The notes under the pieces were generated by a model. The model was not told the DNA's origin, searched no databases, and saw only the letters and a program-made list of their open reading frames with translations. This document shows positions 32,028 through 39,232 of a stretch of DNA of 40,140 nucleotides, in pieces (the first letter of the stretch is position 1; each line of letters begins with the position of its first letter). This DNA is from Planctomycetota bacterium (GTDB lineage: Bacteria; Planctomycetota; Planctomycetia; Pirellulales; Pirellulaceae): the NCBI GenBank assembly GCA_026692885.1, contig JAPLNJ010000288.1:1-40140 (forward strand), in the 5' to 3' direction. The translations under genes were made by a program, and so were the position numbers.

Positions 32028-32633
32028 TTACCTCCCCTGGCGGTCGAAAATTACTTCACAATGAGGAAGCGATGATCTAAGTTGGACGACACCTTGAGGC
32101 GTCATGTCGGTGCCGTATACCACCAGTCGCCGCAGTCTCGGCATGGAACCCAGGCGGGCCACGCTCGCATCTCCGATCTTCGTGTGCGAGACGTCTAATC
32201 GCTGAAGACCGCCCAGTCGAGACACGTAGACCATTCCTGCGTCGGACATCTCCGTGTTTGACAGTCTCACGTACTCCAGGCACCGGAATCCGGACAAGCA
32301 TTTCAGATCGTCATCCTTTATCCGGCATCCGGATAGATCGACTCCATCGACACTGGCGAAGAAATCCTCGCCAAGCAGCCTACGAGCCGAGTGCCAAACC
32401 CCAAGGGGTTCACGCCCACGGTGTCTTTCGATTGATTCCCACGAGTACATCACGACCCCTCCCAGCTCTCCAGTCGCCTGTACCGCCTCTCGCTGCCTTC
32501 TCGCCTGCTCGATCTTTAACGCCAACCACCCCAGCCCGCACCCAAACGCCAGCATCAGCACCAACAGCGTCCGCAGGCTGAACTGCAGCCAGCGGCGGCG
32601 GGGTTTCGGGGTGGTGGTCGGATTGGTGGTCAT
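32028..32633 (-). CDS. Leader-anchored LRR protein (201 aa)
   Basis: The shared leader (R-R-R-W-L-Q-F-S-L-R-T-L-L-V-L-M-L-A-F-G-C-G-L-G-W-L) anchors it in the membrane. A helical spacer (I-E-Q-A-R-R-Q-R-E-A-V-Q-A) follows, then four or five LRRs of the 24-residue type (V-D-L-S-G-C-R-I-K-D-D-D-L, V-R-L-S-N-T-E-M-S-D-A-G-M, L-D-V-S-H-T-K-I-G-D-A-S-V). The tail is diverged (L-P-H-C-E-V-I-F-D-R). Likely a surface or periplasmic protein-binding protein; the partner is unknown. No strong ribosome site or promoter is visible upstream. Confidence 0.8.
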   Translation of the reverse strand: MTTNPTTTPKPRRRWLQFSLRTLLVLMLAFGCGLGWLALKIEQARRQREAVQATGELGGVVMYSWESIERHRGREPLGVWHSARRLLGEDFFASVDGVDLSGCRIKDDDLKCLSGFRCLEYVRLSNTEMSDAGMVYVSRLGGLQRLDVSHTKIGDASVARLGSMPRLRRLVVYGTDMTPQGVVQLRSSLPHCEVIFDRQGR

Positions 32634-32686
32634 TTCGGCCTACGAGTTTGCGAATAAATCCCCGACTAATCCACTTTGTCGGAAGT

Positions 32687-33271
32687 TCAAGACGCCGCCA
32701 CCGCTTGGTACACCGTGTAAATGACGACACATAGTACGATCAATAGGTTGGGAGCATTGGCGAGCAGAAGCCATCTCGCTGCTCGGCTCCTCCGACAGCA
32801 ACACAGAGCTGCGATTGAGCTTACGATCGCAAATAGCGCAATCGCCGAGAAGTAATGCAATAACAACGCGCCGGTTATCAGAAGTGTGCAGGTCAGCCCC
32901 CAGTCGGGCGGAATCGCCGGCGGAAGACAGAACAAAAGCGCCAGAGCTGCGGCGAGCGAGTTTCCCAGAGCACAGGTGAAGTACGAAACGCGTAGTGCCC
33001 TTCGATCCAGGGTGAATGAAATCAGGCCATAGCCGATCACAAAGCTCGTGCCAACCGCAAACGCCCCGATTTCAGGCACCAAGGCGTACCCGGCTGGATG
33101 GACAGCCACAACCAGGATGGCATAGAAGGCGATGCAGGCGAGCAGGTCGCGTAACGAAAATCGCAGGCGAATACGCATCGTTGAGGCCAGCCAATTTAGC
33201 ATCATCGTCCGCAGGCTGAACTGGAGCCAGCGGCGGCGGGGAATCGGGGCGGTGGGTGGGGGCGTGTTCAT
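32687..33271 (-). CDS. Polytopic membrane protein with doubled leader
   Basis: A 194-aa protein. The shared leader starts at residue 11 (P-R-R-R-W-L-Q-F-S-L-R-T-M-M) but switches at about 28 to a second leader-like anchor (R-I-R-L-R-F-S-L-R-D-L-L-A-C-I-A-F-Y-A-I). About five further hydrophobic spans and a Cys-rich basic loop (L-C-C-C-R-R-S-R) follow. The ATG overlaps the LRR gene's stop in ATGA form, so it is coupled to it. A longer upstream frame is only a shadow of the LRR gene. No named family. Confidence 0.75.
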   Translation of the reverse strand: MNTPPPTAPIPRRRWLQFSLRTMMLNWLASTMRIRLRFSLRDLLACIAFYAILVVAVHPAGYALVPEIGAFAVGTSFVIGYGLISFTLDRRALRVSYFTCALGNSLAAALALLFCLPPAIPPDWGLTCTLLITGALLLHYFSAIALFAIVSSIAALCCCRRSRAARWLLLANAPNLLIVLCVVIYTVYQAVAAS

Positions 33272-34896
33272 CGAGTGATCTTCACATTCGGTAATGCCTT
33301 CTGGAGTCCGTTGACGCCTGCGGCGGTTACCAGGGTTCTCGACAGGCTCAGCGTCTGGAGTTTGGTCAACCCCGCAAGGTGCTTCAGCCCGGCGTCCGTG
33401 ACCTTGGTCCACGCCAAATCCAGCGTCTGGAGTTTGGTCAACCCTGCAAGGTTCTTTAGCCCGGCGTCCGTCACCAGGTCGCCAGTCAGGTACGCCGTCT
33501 GGAGTTGCGTGAGTCTTGCAAGATGCTCCAAACCGGTGTCTGTGACCTCAGTGTAACTCAAATCGAGCGTTTGGAGTTGGGTCAACCCTTTGAGGTGCAC
33601 CAACCCGGCGTCCGTGACCTTTGGGGAATGCAGACGCAACGTGTGGAGTTGAGTCAATCCTGCGAGGTGTACTAGCCCGGCGTCTGTGACCTGGGCGTAC
33701 CTCATGTCCAACGTCTGAAGTCGGGTTAACGCTGCGAGGTGTGCCAAGCCGGCGTCCGTGACCTGGGTGTTCGGCAGGCTCAGCGTCTGGAGTTGCGTCA
33801 ATCTTTCAAGGTGTTCTAGCCCGGCATCCGTGAGCTTGGTGCGGCCCATGTTCACCGTTTGGAGTTGGGTCAATGTTTTGAGGCATCCCAGCCCGACTCC
33901 CGTGACCTTGGTGTCCGACAGGCTCAGCGTCTGGAGTTTGGTCAATGCTTCAAGGTGTTCGAGCCCAACGTCTGTGACCTTGGTGTTCGACAAGCTCAGC
34001 GTGCGGAGTTGGCTCAAGTCTTTGAGGCATCCCAGCCCGGCGCCCGTGACCTGGCTGTTCGGCAGGTTCAGCGTCTGGAGTTGCGTCAATCCTTCAAGGT
34101 GTTTCAGCCCGGCGTCCGTGAGCTGGGGGAGTGACAGGTGAAGCGTGTGCAGTTGGGGAAATCCTTTGAGGCACTCCAGTCCGGCGTCCGTGACCTTGGG
34201 GCTCAACAGCAGCAGCGTCTGGAGTCGAGTTAGCCCTTGGAGGTGTGCCATCTCGGCATCGGTGACCTGGGTGCCCCCCAGTTCCAGCGTCTGAAGTTGG
34301 GTCAACCCTGCGAGGTGTTCCAGCCCAGCACCCTTCACCTGTGGGCCGAGCCACCTCAGCCTCTTCAGTCGGGTCAACCCTGCGAGGTGTTCCAGCCCAG
34401 CATCCGTGACCTTGGTAAGCGACAGGTTCAGCGTCTGAAGTTGAGTCAATCCTGCGAGGTGTCCCAGCCCAGCATCCGTGACCTGGGTGCCCCCCAGTTC
34501 CAGCGTCTGAAGTTGAGTCAACCCTTTGAGGTGCACCAACCCGGCGTCCGTGACCTTGGTGTTCGGCACGCTTAGGGCCTGGAGTTGCGTCAATCCTTCA
34601 AGGTGTTCCAGCCCCGCATCCGTGACCAGGGTGCTCCCCAGATTTAGCGATTGAAGTTGTGTCAACCCTTTGAGGTGTACGAGTCCGTCATCGGTGATTT
34701 CGGTGCAACTGAGATCCACCGAAATGCCACGCTTGCCTGGCACCTTCTCATCAATGGCGACCCTACCGCCCAGCTTTTCAATCTCGACAATCGCCTCCTC
34801 GGTCGATGCATTCTCGGCGGCGAACGCTCCACGTCCGGCAACTCCCATGACGAGTGCAATCGCAAGAACGCTCTTTACGATTAAACGGCGGGTCAT
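33268..34896 (-). CDS. Secreted LRR protein, about 20 repeats
   Basis: A 542-aa protein. A signal peptide (M-T-R-R-L-I-V-K-S-V-L-A-I-A-L-V-M-G-V-A-G-R-G-A-F-A) is followed by a short acidic helix region and then ~20 tandem 24-residue LRRs of the form G-L-T-Q-L-Q-T-L-x-L-x-x-T-x-V-T-D-A-G-L-x-H-L. It forms a continuous solenoid ending in the family cap (L-Q-K-A-L-P-N-V-K-I-T-R). The ribosome site AAAGGAGGTCGAGC is the best of the region. It is exported, unlike the neighbouring anchored LRR proteins. The near-identical repeats suggest recent expansion. Binding partner unknown. Confidence 0.9.
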   Translation of the reverse strand: MTRRLIVKSVLAIALVMGVAGRGAFAAENASTEEAIVEIEKLGGRVAIDEKVPGKRGISVDLSCTEITDDGLVHLKGLTQLQSLNLGSTLVTDAGLEHLEGLTQLQALSVPNTKVTDAGLVHLKGLTQLQTLELGGTQVTDAGLGHLAGLTQLQTLNLSLTKVTDAGLEHLAGLTRLKRLRWLGPQVKGAGLEHLAGLTQLQTLELGGTQVTDAEMAHLQGLTRLQTLLLLSPKVTDAGLECLKGFPQLHTLHLSLPQLTDAGLKHLEGLTQLQTLNLPNSQVTGAGLGCLKDLSQLRTLSLSNTKVTDVGLEHLEALTKLQTLSLSDTKVTGVGLGCLKTLTQLQTVNMGRTKLTDAGLEHLERLTQLQTLSLPNTQVTDAGLAHLAALTRLQTLDMRYAQVTDAGLVHLAGLTQLHTLRLHSPKVTDAGLVHLKGLTQLQTLDLSYTEVTDTGLEHLARLTQLQTAYLTGDLVTDAGLKNLAGLTKLQTLDLAWTKVTDAGLKHLAGLTKLQTLSLSRTLVTAAGVNGLQKALPNVKITR

Positions 34897-34950
34897 GCTC
34901 GACCTCCTTTGCGGTTGGGGAATCCAGGGGCTACGCGGGCTACGCCTTTG

Positions 34951-34956
34951 ATTCTA
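34951..34956 (-). promoter_or_regulatory. Possible -10 for the large LRR gene
   Basis: On the minus strand GGGGCGATAGAAT lies 54 bp before the LRR start. An almost identical GGGCGATAGAAT precedes the LRR gene at 36049. The repeated context in front of two LRR genes supports a promoter role. Confidence 0.45.
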
Positions 34957-34994
34957 TCGCCCCGCCACCAGCGATGCTACAATGACCGGCCCTC

Positions 34995-35261
34995 CTAGGT
35001 GCCCAGCGTCAGGCTGCAGCCGATGGTAGCTGCGCTGCCGATCGTGGCCGCGCTGGCGAGTTGCCGGCGGCCGTGGACCTGCAGGCCCTCGACTTCGCGG
35101 CCGGTCGATCTGGTGGCGATCATGGCCGCGCTGCCGAGCCGGCGGCCGTGGTCCTGCAGGCCCTCGACTTCACAGCCAAACACCGGCATTACCACCATCA
35201 GCGTCCGCAGACTAAATTGCGGCGGCGGGGCTTCGGGGTGGGCGGTTAGTGCGGTGGTCAT
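34995..35261 (-). CDS. Leader stub with short internal repeat (88 aa)
   Basis: The ATG overlaps the stop of the 263-aa LRR gene (ATGA). The start is leader-derived but damaged: M-T-T-A-L-T-A-H-P-E-A-P-P-P-Q-F-S-L-R-T-L-M-V-V-M-P-V-F-G-C, missing the R-R-R-W block. The rest is a diverged two-unit repeat, E-V-E-G-L-Q-D-H-G-R-R and E-V-E-G-L-Q-V-H-G-R-R, and A-A-T-I-G-S-A-A-T-I-G. It may be translated by coupling but is more likely a decayed gene. No function is suggested. Confidence 0.5.
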   Translation of the reverse strand: MTTALTAHPEAPPPQFSLRTLMVVMPVFGCEVEGLQDHGRRLGSAAMIATRSTGREVEGLQVHGRRQLASAATIGSAATIGCSLTLGT

Positions 35262-36049
35262 CGGTCGATCTTGCAGTTCGGCAGGGCTTTCTGGAGGTCG
35301 GCGATGCCTGCGTTGGTGACCTGGGTGCTTCCGAGGAACAGCTGGCGGAGTTGCGTCAGTCCCCGGAGATGCTCCAGTCCGGCGTCGTTGACCTGAGTAT
35401 TGGCAAGGTACAACCATCGGAGTTGTGTCAATCCCCGGAGGTGCGCCAGACCGGTGCCGGTAACCTGCGTGCATTTGACGTCCAATTCCTGGAGTTCCGT
35501 CAGTCCCTGGATATTCACCAGCCCTGTGTCGCTGACGTGCGTATTGCCCAACGCTAGATATTGAAGCCGCGACAACCCACGCAGATTCTCCAGCCCAGCG
35601 TCGCTGACCTGGGACCACTGCAGTATCAGATCCTGGAGGTTGGTCAACGGCTTGAGGTTTGCCACCCCGTCGTCGGTGATCTGGGGGCAGCCGAGGTACA
35701 GGAACTCGACTTGCGTCAGCCCCTGGAACTGAGCGAGATCGGCGTCGCTGACCTCGGTGTAGTCGAATTGGGCACCGATGATGTCTGGTGGCAATTCCTG
35801 GCCGAGCAGCTTTGCCAGCCAAGTCACTGCGGTCCGTACCCTGCTGTTGGACACGTCCCGGTAGGAGACTTGGCCCCCGACTTTCGAAATCGCCGCTGCC
35901 GTTCTTTGCTGTGTCCTTGCTCGTTGGACTTCACGCCCCAACCACCCGAACCCGCAGCCCAACACCAGCATCAGCACAAGCAGCGTACGAAGGCTGAATT
36001 GCAGCCAGCGGCGTCGGGGCTTCGGGGTGGTGGGTGGGGTGGTGGTCAT
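35258..36049 (-). CDS. Leader-anchored LRR protein (263 aa)
   Basis: The shared leader has a full anchor (S-L-R-T-L-L-V-L-M-L-V-L-G-C-G-F-G-W-L-G). A basic helical spacer follows (V-Q-R-A-R-T-Q-Q-R-T-A-A-A-I), then a region that also opens the 383-aa LRR protein (W-L-A-K-L-L-G-Q-E-L-P). Seven LRRs (L-Y-L-G-C-P-Q-I-T-D-D-G-V, L-A-L-G-N-T-H-V-S-D-T-G-L and so on) and the cap L-Q-K-A-L-P-N-C-K-I-D-R complete it. A putative promoter lies 28 bp upstream, but there is no good ribosome site. The solenoid would face the periplasm or cell surface. Confidence 0.88.
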   Translation of the reverse strand: MTTTPPTTPKPRRRWLQFSLRTLLVLMLVLGCGFGWLGREVQRARTQQRTAAAISKVGGQVSYRDVSNSRVRTAVTWLAKLLGQELPPDIIGAQFDYTEVSDADLAQFQGLTQVEFLYLGCPQITDDGVANLKPLTNLQDLILQWSQVSDAGLENLRGLSRLQYLALGNTHVSDTGLVNIQGLTELQELDVKCTQVTGTGLAHLRGLTQLRWLYLANTQVNDAGLEHLRGLTQLRQLFLGSTQVTNAGIADLQKALPNCKIDR

Positions 36050-36076
36050 CGTCGATAATTCCGGGCTTTCTCGTTC

Positions 36077-36082
36077 ATTCTA
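36077..36082 (-). promoter_or_regulatory. Possible -10 for the 263-aa LRR gene
   Basis: TAGAAT in GGGCGATAGAAT, 28 bp before the ATG. It shares a 12-bp context with the element before the large LRR gene. The 134-bp gap in which it lies holds nothing else. Confidence 0.45.
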
Positions 36083-36183
36083 TCGCCCGGCCACGACATT
36101 TAGCACCAGTGGATCGCTGCCGTTCCCGCTGCGAAGCCGGGTGCGGTGTTCTCGCCGCGAAACGCAGCGGTGCGTCCGTCGCA

Positions 36184-37374
36184 TTACGGCGATATTCGCG
36201 ACTGGGGCGATGCAATCTTGAAGGTCGATTCGAACTCATCTCCGTTTGTCATCTCGAAACTCACGTAGACTACGCTCCCGTCCGCCATGGCCACGTTGGT
36301 GCCGCTTCGGGAATGTCTGCTCGCGTTTGCCTTGATCGAAGTCCGCAGCCGCGGTAGTTCCGTCACCGGAAGATCTCTGGGCTCAAGCCACTGTATGCCT
36401 GAGTCCTGGAATTCGACGAACAGTCCCGTGTTGCTGGTGCCAGCCCGCAGTTGGCCGATCCGCACTGGGACCGGGCCAGGCCAAGCTGTGCCGGCCCCGG
36501 TGACTGCAACGTAGCTCGTATGTCCGACCAATCGACCATCATCCCAGCGACACCCGTAGACAGCCGGCATCCTAGTCGCCAGTTGGATGTTGTGGGGCGC
36601 GTTCCAAGGCTGGTTCAGATCATACTGGGCATACAACTGCTGTTCGTCGAGAAACGGTAACAGTAAGACCCGCCAACTGTGCATCGGCTTGCCGTCACGA
36701 TCCGACACGTAGGCCGGCGGGAAACTGCCGTACCGCTCATGGTAGGTCTGTACGGCCAAGCCAATCCGGCGCAAATTGGAACGGCAAGCATCGGACCAAT
36801 GGGGGCCGGGCCAAGCTGTCCACAGCTTCGTGCCCCAGATCGCCCCGCCAAGGCCTAACGACAACAGGAACATGATCCCAAAGCAAGCGCGCAGACTGAC
36901 TCGCACCGCCGGCCCGGCACCAGCCTGTTCCGTGAACTCCCGGCATTTCGACCAGACCGCTGCTCCGGCCGTATCCAGAATCAGAAACGCCGGATACACG
37001 AGCACGAGATGCACGATGCCGGAAACGAGGACCTCCGGTAGGCAACCGACGAGAAGCCCGAAAACGCCGACCAAGTGCCCGATTCTCGGCCTTGCACCCA
37101 TTAGATTCACCGCCACCAAGCCCATTATCAGGCAAGCTGCGGGCACGAACAGAAGGCCGGCCAGTCGTCGCGTACGCCAAGCGTCGTCTAGGAACGGAAT
37201 CACGAAGGCGATCGACAGGCTGAGGTAGGGCGCCAACACTTCCCAGAACGGATGGATCGACGGGTAGCCCCGGCTCGTGATCGCCGGATAGCAGAGCAGG
37301 AAGTGGCCGATGACCGCGCCGATCGCCAGGCCGATTGCGACGCCCGGCAGGCGCCGGAATGCCAAGTCCTTCAT
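36184..37374 (-). CDS. DUF1559 protein with polytopic N-terminus
   Basis: A 396-aa protein. Five hydrophobic spans lie between residues 11 and 182; the last (R-V-S-L-R-A-C-F-G-I-M-F-L-L-S-L-G-L-G) looks like the shared leader moved inside the protein. From ~197 it is a DUF1559 domain: C-R-S-N-L-R-R-I-G-L-A-V-Q-T-Y-H-E-R-Y-G-S-F-P-P-A-Y, S-W-R-V-L-L-L-P-F-L-D-E-Q-Q-L-Y, and the C-terminal H-S-R-S-G-T-N-V-A-M-A-D-G-S-V. Most DUF1559 proteins have a pilin-like leader instead and are abundant, surface-linked proteins of Planctomycetota. This N-terminal replacement is unusual. It starts at ATGA from the leader stub upstream. Confidence 0.88.
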   Translation of the reverse strand: MKDLAFRRLPGVAIGLAIGAVIGHFLLCYPAITSRGYPSIHPFWEVLAPYLSLSIAFVIPFLDDAWRTRRLAGLLFVPAACLIMGLVAVNLMGARPRIGHLVGVFGLLVGCLPEVLVSGIVHLVLVYPAFLILDTAGAAVWSKCREFTEQAGAGPAVRVSLRACFGIMFLLSLGLGGAIWGTKLWTAWPGPHWSDACRSNLRRIGLAVQTYHERYGSFPPAYVSDRDGKPMHSWRVLLLPFLDEQQLYAQYDLNQPWNAPHNIQLATRMPAVYGCRWDDGRLVGHTSYVAVTGAGTAWPGPVPVRIGQLRAGTSNTGLFVEFQDSGIQWLEPRDLPVTELPRLRTSIKANASRHSRSGTNVAMADGSVVYVSFEMTNGDEFESTFKIASPQSRISP

Positions 37375-37586
37375 CGCAGTTGCCCTCGTCCCGTGAGAGC
37401 GATGGACTGTGCCGCCCGTCGACGTGATCGCGAACGGGACGTAAACAAGGCCAGTCTACCACCTTGGCCTCCTGTCCGCCAACCGCACGGAATCGAACAG
37501 ATCAACACCAACACCATAAGCGTCCGCAGGCTGAATTGCAGCCAGCGGCGTCGGGGTTTCGGGGTGGTGGTCGGTACGGTGATCAT
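37371..37586 (-). CDS. Leader-only stub (71 aa) linking LRR and DUF1559 genes
   Basis: It reads M-I-T-V-P-T-T-T-P-K-P-R-R-R-W-L-Q-F-S-L-R-T-L-M-V-L-V-L, an intact leader, then an Arg/Ser-rich tail with no domain. Its start overlaps the LRR gene's stop and its stop overlaps the DUF1559 start, both as ATGA. It is perhaps the remains of a full gene whose body was replaced by the DUF1559 gene in another frame. It still passes ribosomes along the unit. Confidence 0.6.
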   Translation of the reverse strand: MITVPTTTPKPRRRWLQFSLRTLMVLVLICSIPCGWRTGGQGGRLALFTSRSRSRRRAAQSIALTGRGQLR

Positions 37587-38734
37587 CGTGTGATTTTGCA
37601 GTTCGGCAACGCTTTCTGGAGTTCGGCGATACCCGCAGAGGTGACCTGCGTGTTGCTGAGGTACAACGCTCGAAGTTGCGTCAGGCCCCGAAGGTGTTGT
37701 AGCCCGGCGTCGGTGACCTGGGTGTCGTTGAGGTACAGTTCCCGAAGTCGCGTCAGTTCCCGGAGATGCTCCAATCCGGCGTCGGTGACCGCGGTGTTGT
37801 TGAGCTCCAGGTATTCGAGTTTCGCCAGTCCCCGGAGATGCTCCAGTCCGGCGTCGGTGACGCGAGTGCCGCTGAGCCACAGATACTGGAGTTCTCCAAG
37901 TCCCCGCAGATACGCCAGTCCGGCGTCCGTGACCTGGGTGCTGTCGAACTTCAGCCAACGGAGGTGCGCCAAGCCCCGGAGATGCACCAGCCCCGCATCG
38001 GTGACCTGGGTGCTGCTGAGCTCCAGGTGCCAGAGTTTCGTCAGTCCCCGGAGATGCCCCAACCCGGCGTCCGTGACTTGGGTGTTTTTCAGGTGCAGCG
38101 TGTGGAGTTGCGTCAGTCCCCGGAGGTGCTCCAGTCCCGCGCCGGTGACATGGGTGCGGCTGAGGTCCAGCCATTCGAGTCGCGTTAGTCCCCGCAGATG
38201 CGCCAGCCTGGCGTCCGTGACCGGGGTGTTGGTGAGGTGCAGCTCGTGGAGTTGCGTCAGTCCCTTGAGATGCACCAGCCCGGCGTCGGTGACTTGGGTG
38301 TTGCTCAGGTACAGCTCTCTGAGTTGCGTCAGTCTCCGGAGATGCACCAACCCCGCATCGGTGACCTGGGTGTTGTCGAGTTCCAGCGTTTCTAGTTGCG
38401 TCAGGTGCCGAAGATGCTCGAGCCCCGCGTCGGTGACCTCGGTGTCCGAAAGGCGGACGAGCTCCACGTCCTCAGACAGATCTTCCCCGAACAACTTTCC
38501 TACCCAAGCCACCGCAGTTTGTGTCGTGCCGCTGGATCGTGCCTCGCATGCTACCGAGCCCCCCAGTTTCTCAATCGCCTTTGCCGCTTGCCGCTGCTCC
38601 CGCGCCCGTTGGACTTCATGGGCAAGCCAGCCGAACCCGCAGCCAAACGCCAGCATCGCCACCAACAGCGTCCGCAGGCTGAACTGGCGCCAGCGGCGGC
38701 CGGGATGCCGGGTGGTGATCGGTGCGGTGGTCAT
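37583..38734 (-). CDS. Leader-anchored LRR protein (383 aa)
   Basis: The shared leader (R-R-W-R-Q-F-S-L-R-T-L-L-V-A-M-L-A-F-G-C-G-F-G-W-L) is followed by spacer V-Q-R-A-R-E-Q-R-Q-A-A-K-A-I-E-K-L-G-G. Next comes W-V-G-K-L-F-G-E-D-L, as in the 263-aa homologue, then about 12 regular LRRs (L-E-L-D-N-T-Q-V-T-D-A-G-L-V-H-L-R) and the cap L-Q-K-A-L-P-N-C-K-I-T-R. It is clearly a paralogue of the 263-aa gene with more repeats. Its start is preceded by an orphan LRR tail. It is first in a coupled unit with the leader stub and the DUF1559 gene. Confidence 0.9.
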   Translation of the reverse strand: MTTAPITTRHPGRRWRQFSLRTLLVAMLAFGCGFGWLAHEVQRAREQRQAAKAIEKLGGSVACEARSSGTTQTAVAWVGKLFGEDLSEDVELVRLSDTEVTDAGLEHLRHLTQLETLELDNTQVTDAGLVHLRRLTQLRELYLSNTQVTDAGLVHLKGLTQLHELHLTNTPVTDARLAHLRGLTRLEWLDLSRTHVTGAGLEHLRGLTQLHTLHLKNTQVTDAGLGHLRGLTKLWHLELSSTQVTDAGLVHLRGLAHLRWLKFDSTQVTDAGLAYLRGLGELQYLWLSGTRVTDAGLEHLRGLAKLEYLELNNTAVTDAGLEHLRELTRLRELYLNDTQVTDAGLQHLRGLTQLRALYLSNTQVTSAGIAELQKALPNCKITR

Positions 38735-38737
38735 CGG

Positions 38738-38803
38738 TCGGTGCTCACTTTGGGCAATGCCTTCTGGAGTTCGGCTACGCCCCTATTTGTGACGTGGGTG
38801 GCC
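38738..38803 (-). pseudogene. Orphan LRR tail overlapping the end of the 145-aa membrane gene
   Basis: One frame reads A-T-H-V-T-N-R-G-V-A-E-L-Q-K-A-L-P-K-V-S-T, the cap of an LRR protein. The membrane protein's last residues are encoded in the same DNA in a different frame. The cap has lost its in-frame stop/start junction. Confidence 0.6.
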
Positions 38804-39220
38804 TGTCCACCCAGCAATCAAATCGTCTACCCAGTCAACCGCCATTGATGCCAGGACAGTGGCGACAAAACCGACTACCCCCAGAAAAAACCCGCCAGCG
38901 GCGAACAGTGCGATCGAGGCGATGAACAGCAACCACGCGACAGGCGTGTTACTCCACCCAAGTGAGGCAGCGATTGAGACATTCACAACCAATACAACTA
39001 CTGCGGCAAAACACATCGTTCCGTAAGTGGCAACCACCAAACCGCGGACATCCCCGCAGAGAAGTCGGGCTGTAAGTACCAGAGGCAACCACACCACCAG
39101 AAAGACAGCATGGATAACAAACTCTGTTGGGACAAGTCGCACGAACCCCAGGCAGATGGCAAGGACCGCTATCCACAACATCAATTTCCGCAGACTGAAC
39201 TGACGATGTTGGCTCTGCAT
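38783..39220 (-). CDS. Polytopic membrane protein with diverged leader
   Basis: A 145-aa protein: M-Q-S-Q-H-R-Q-F-S-L-R-K-L-M-L-W-I-A-V-L-A-I-C-L-G-F keeps the F-S-L-R-x-L-M core of the shared leader and then has four more hydrophobic spans. The last residues (G-W-T-G-H-P-R-H-K) are read from DNA of an orphan LRR tail, so the natural C-terminus seems to have been replaced. A -10 hexamer sits 6 nt before the ATG, so the mRNA is probably leaderless. No family. Confidence 0.7.
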   Translation of the reverse strand: MQSQHRQFSLRKLMLWIAVLAICLGFVRLVPTEFVIHAVFLVVWLPLVLTARLLCGDVRGLVVATYGTMCFAAVVVLVVNVSIAASLGWSNTPVAWLLFIASIALFAAGGFFLGVVGFVATVLASMAVDWVDDLIAGWTGHPRHK

Positions 39221-39226
39221 CCCCGG

Positions 39227-39232
39227 AGTCTA
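39227..39232 (-). promoter_or_regulatory. -10 element of probable leaderless promoter (membrane protein gene)
   Basis: TAGACT, six bases (CCGGGG), then ATG. The hexamer's first three bases are also the TAG stop of the truncated transposase frame. Confidence 0.5.

Noticed and set aside
37371..38174. 267-codon minus-strand frame in the 383-aa LRR gene
   Set aside because: Upstream two thirds is an out-of-frame shadow; only the last 71 codons (the leader stub) are meaningful.
33268..38734. Regular 72-bp spaced repeats that could be mistaken for a CRISPR or satellite array
   Set aside because: They encode in-frame 24-residue LRRs without unique spacers and no cas genes are near.
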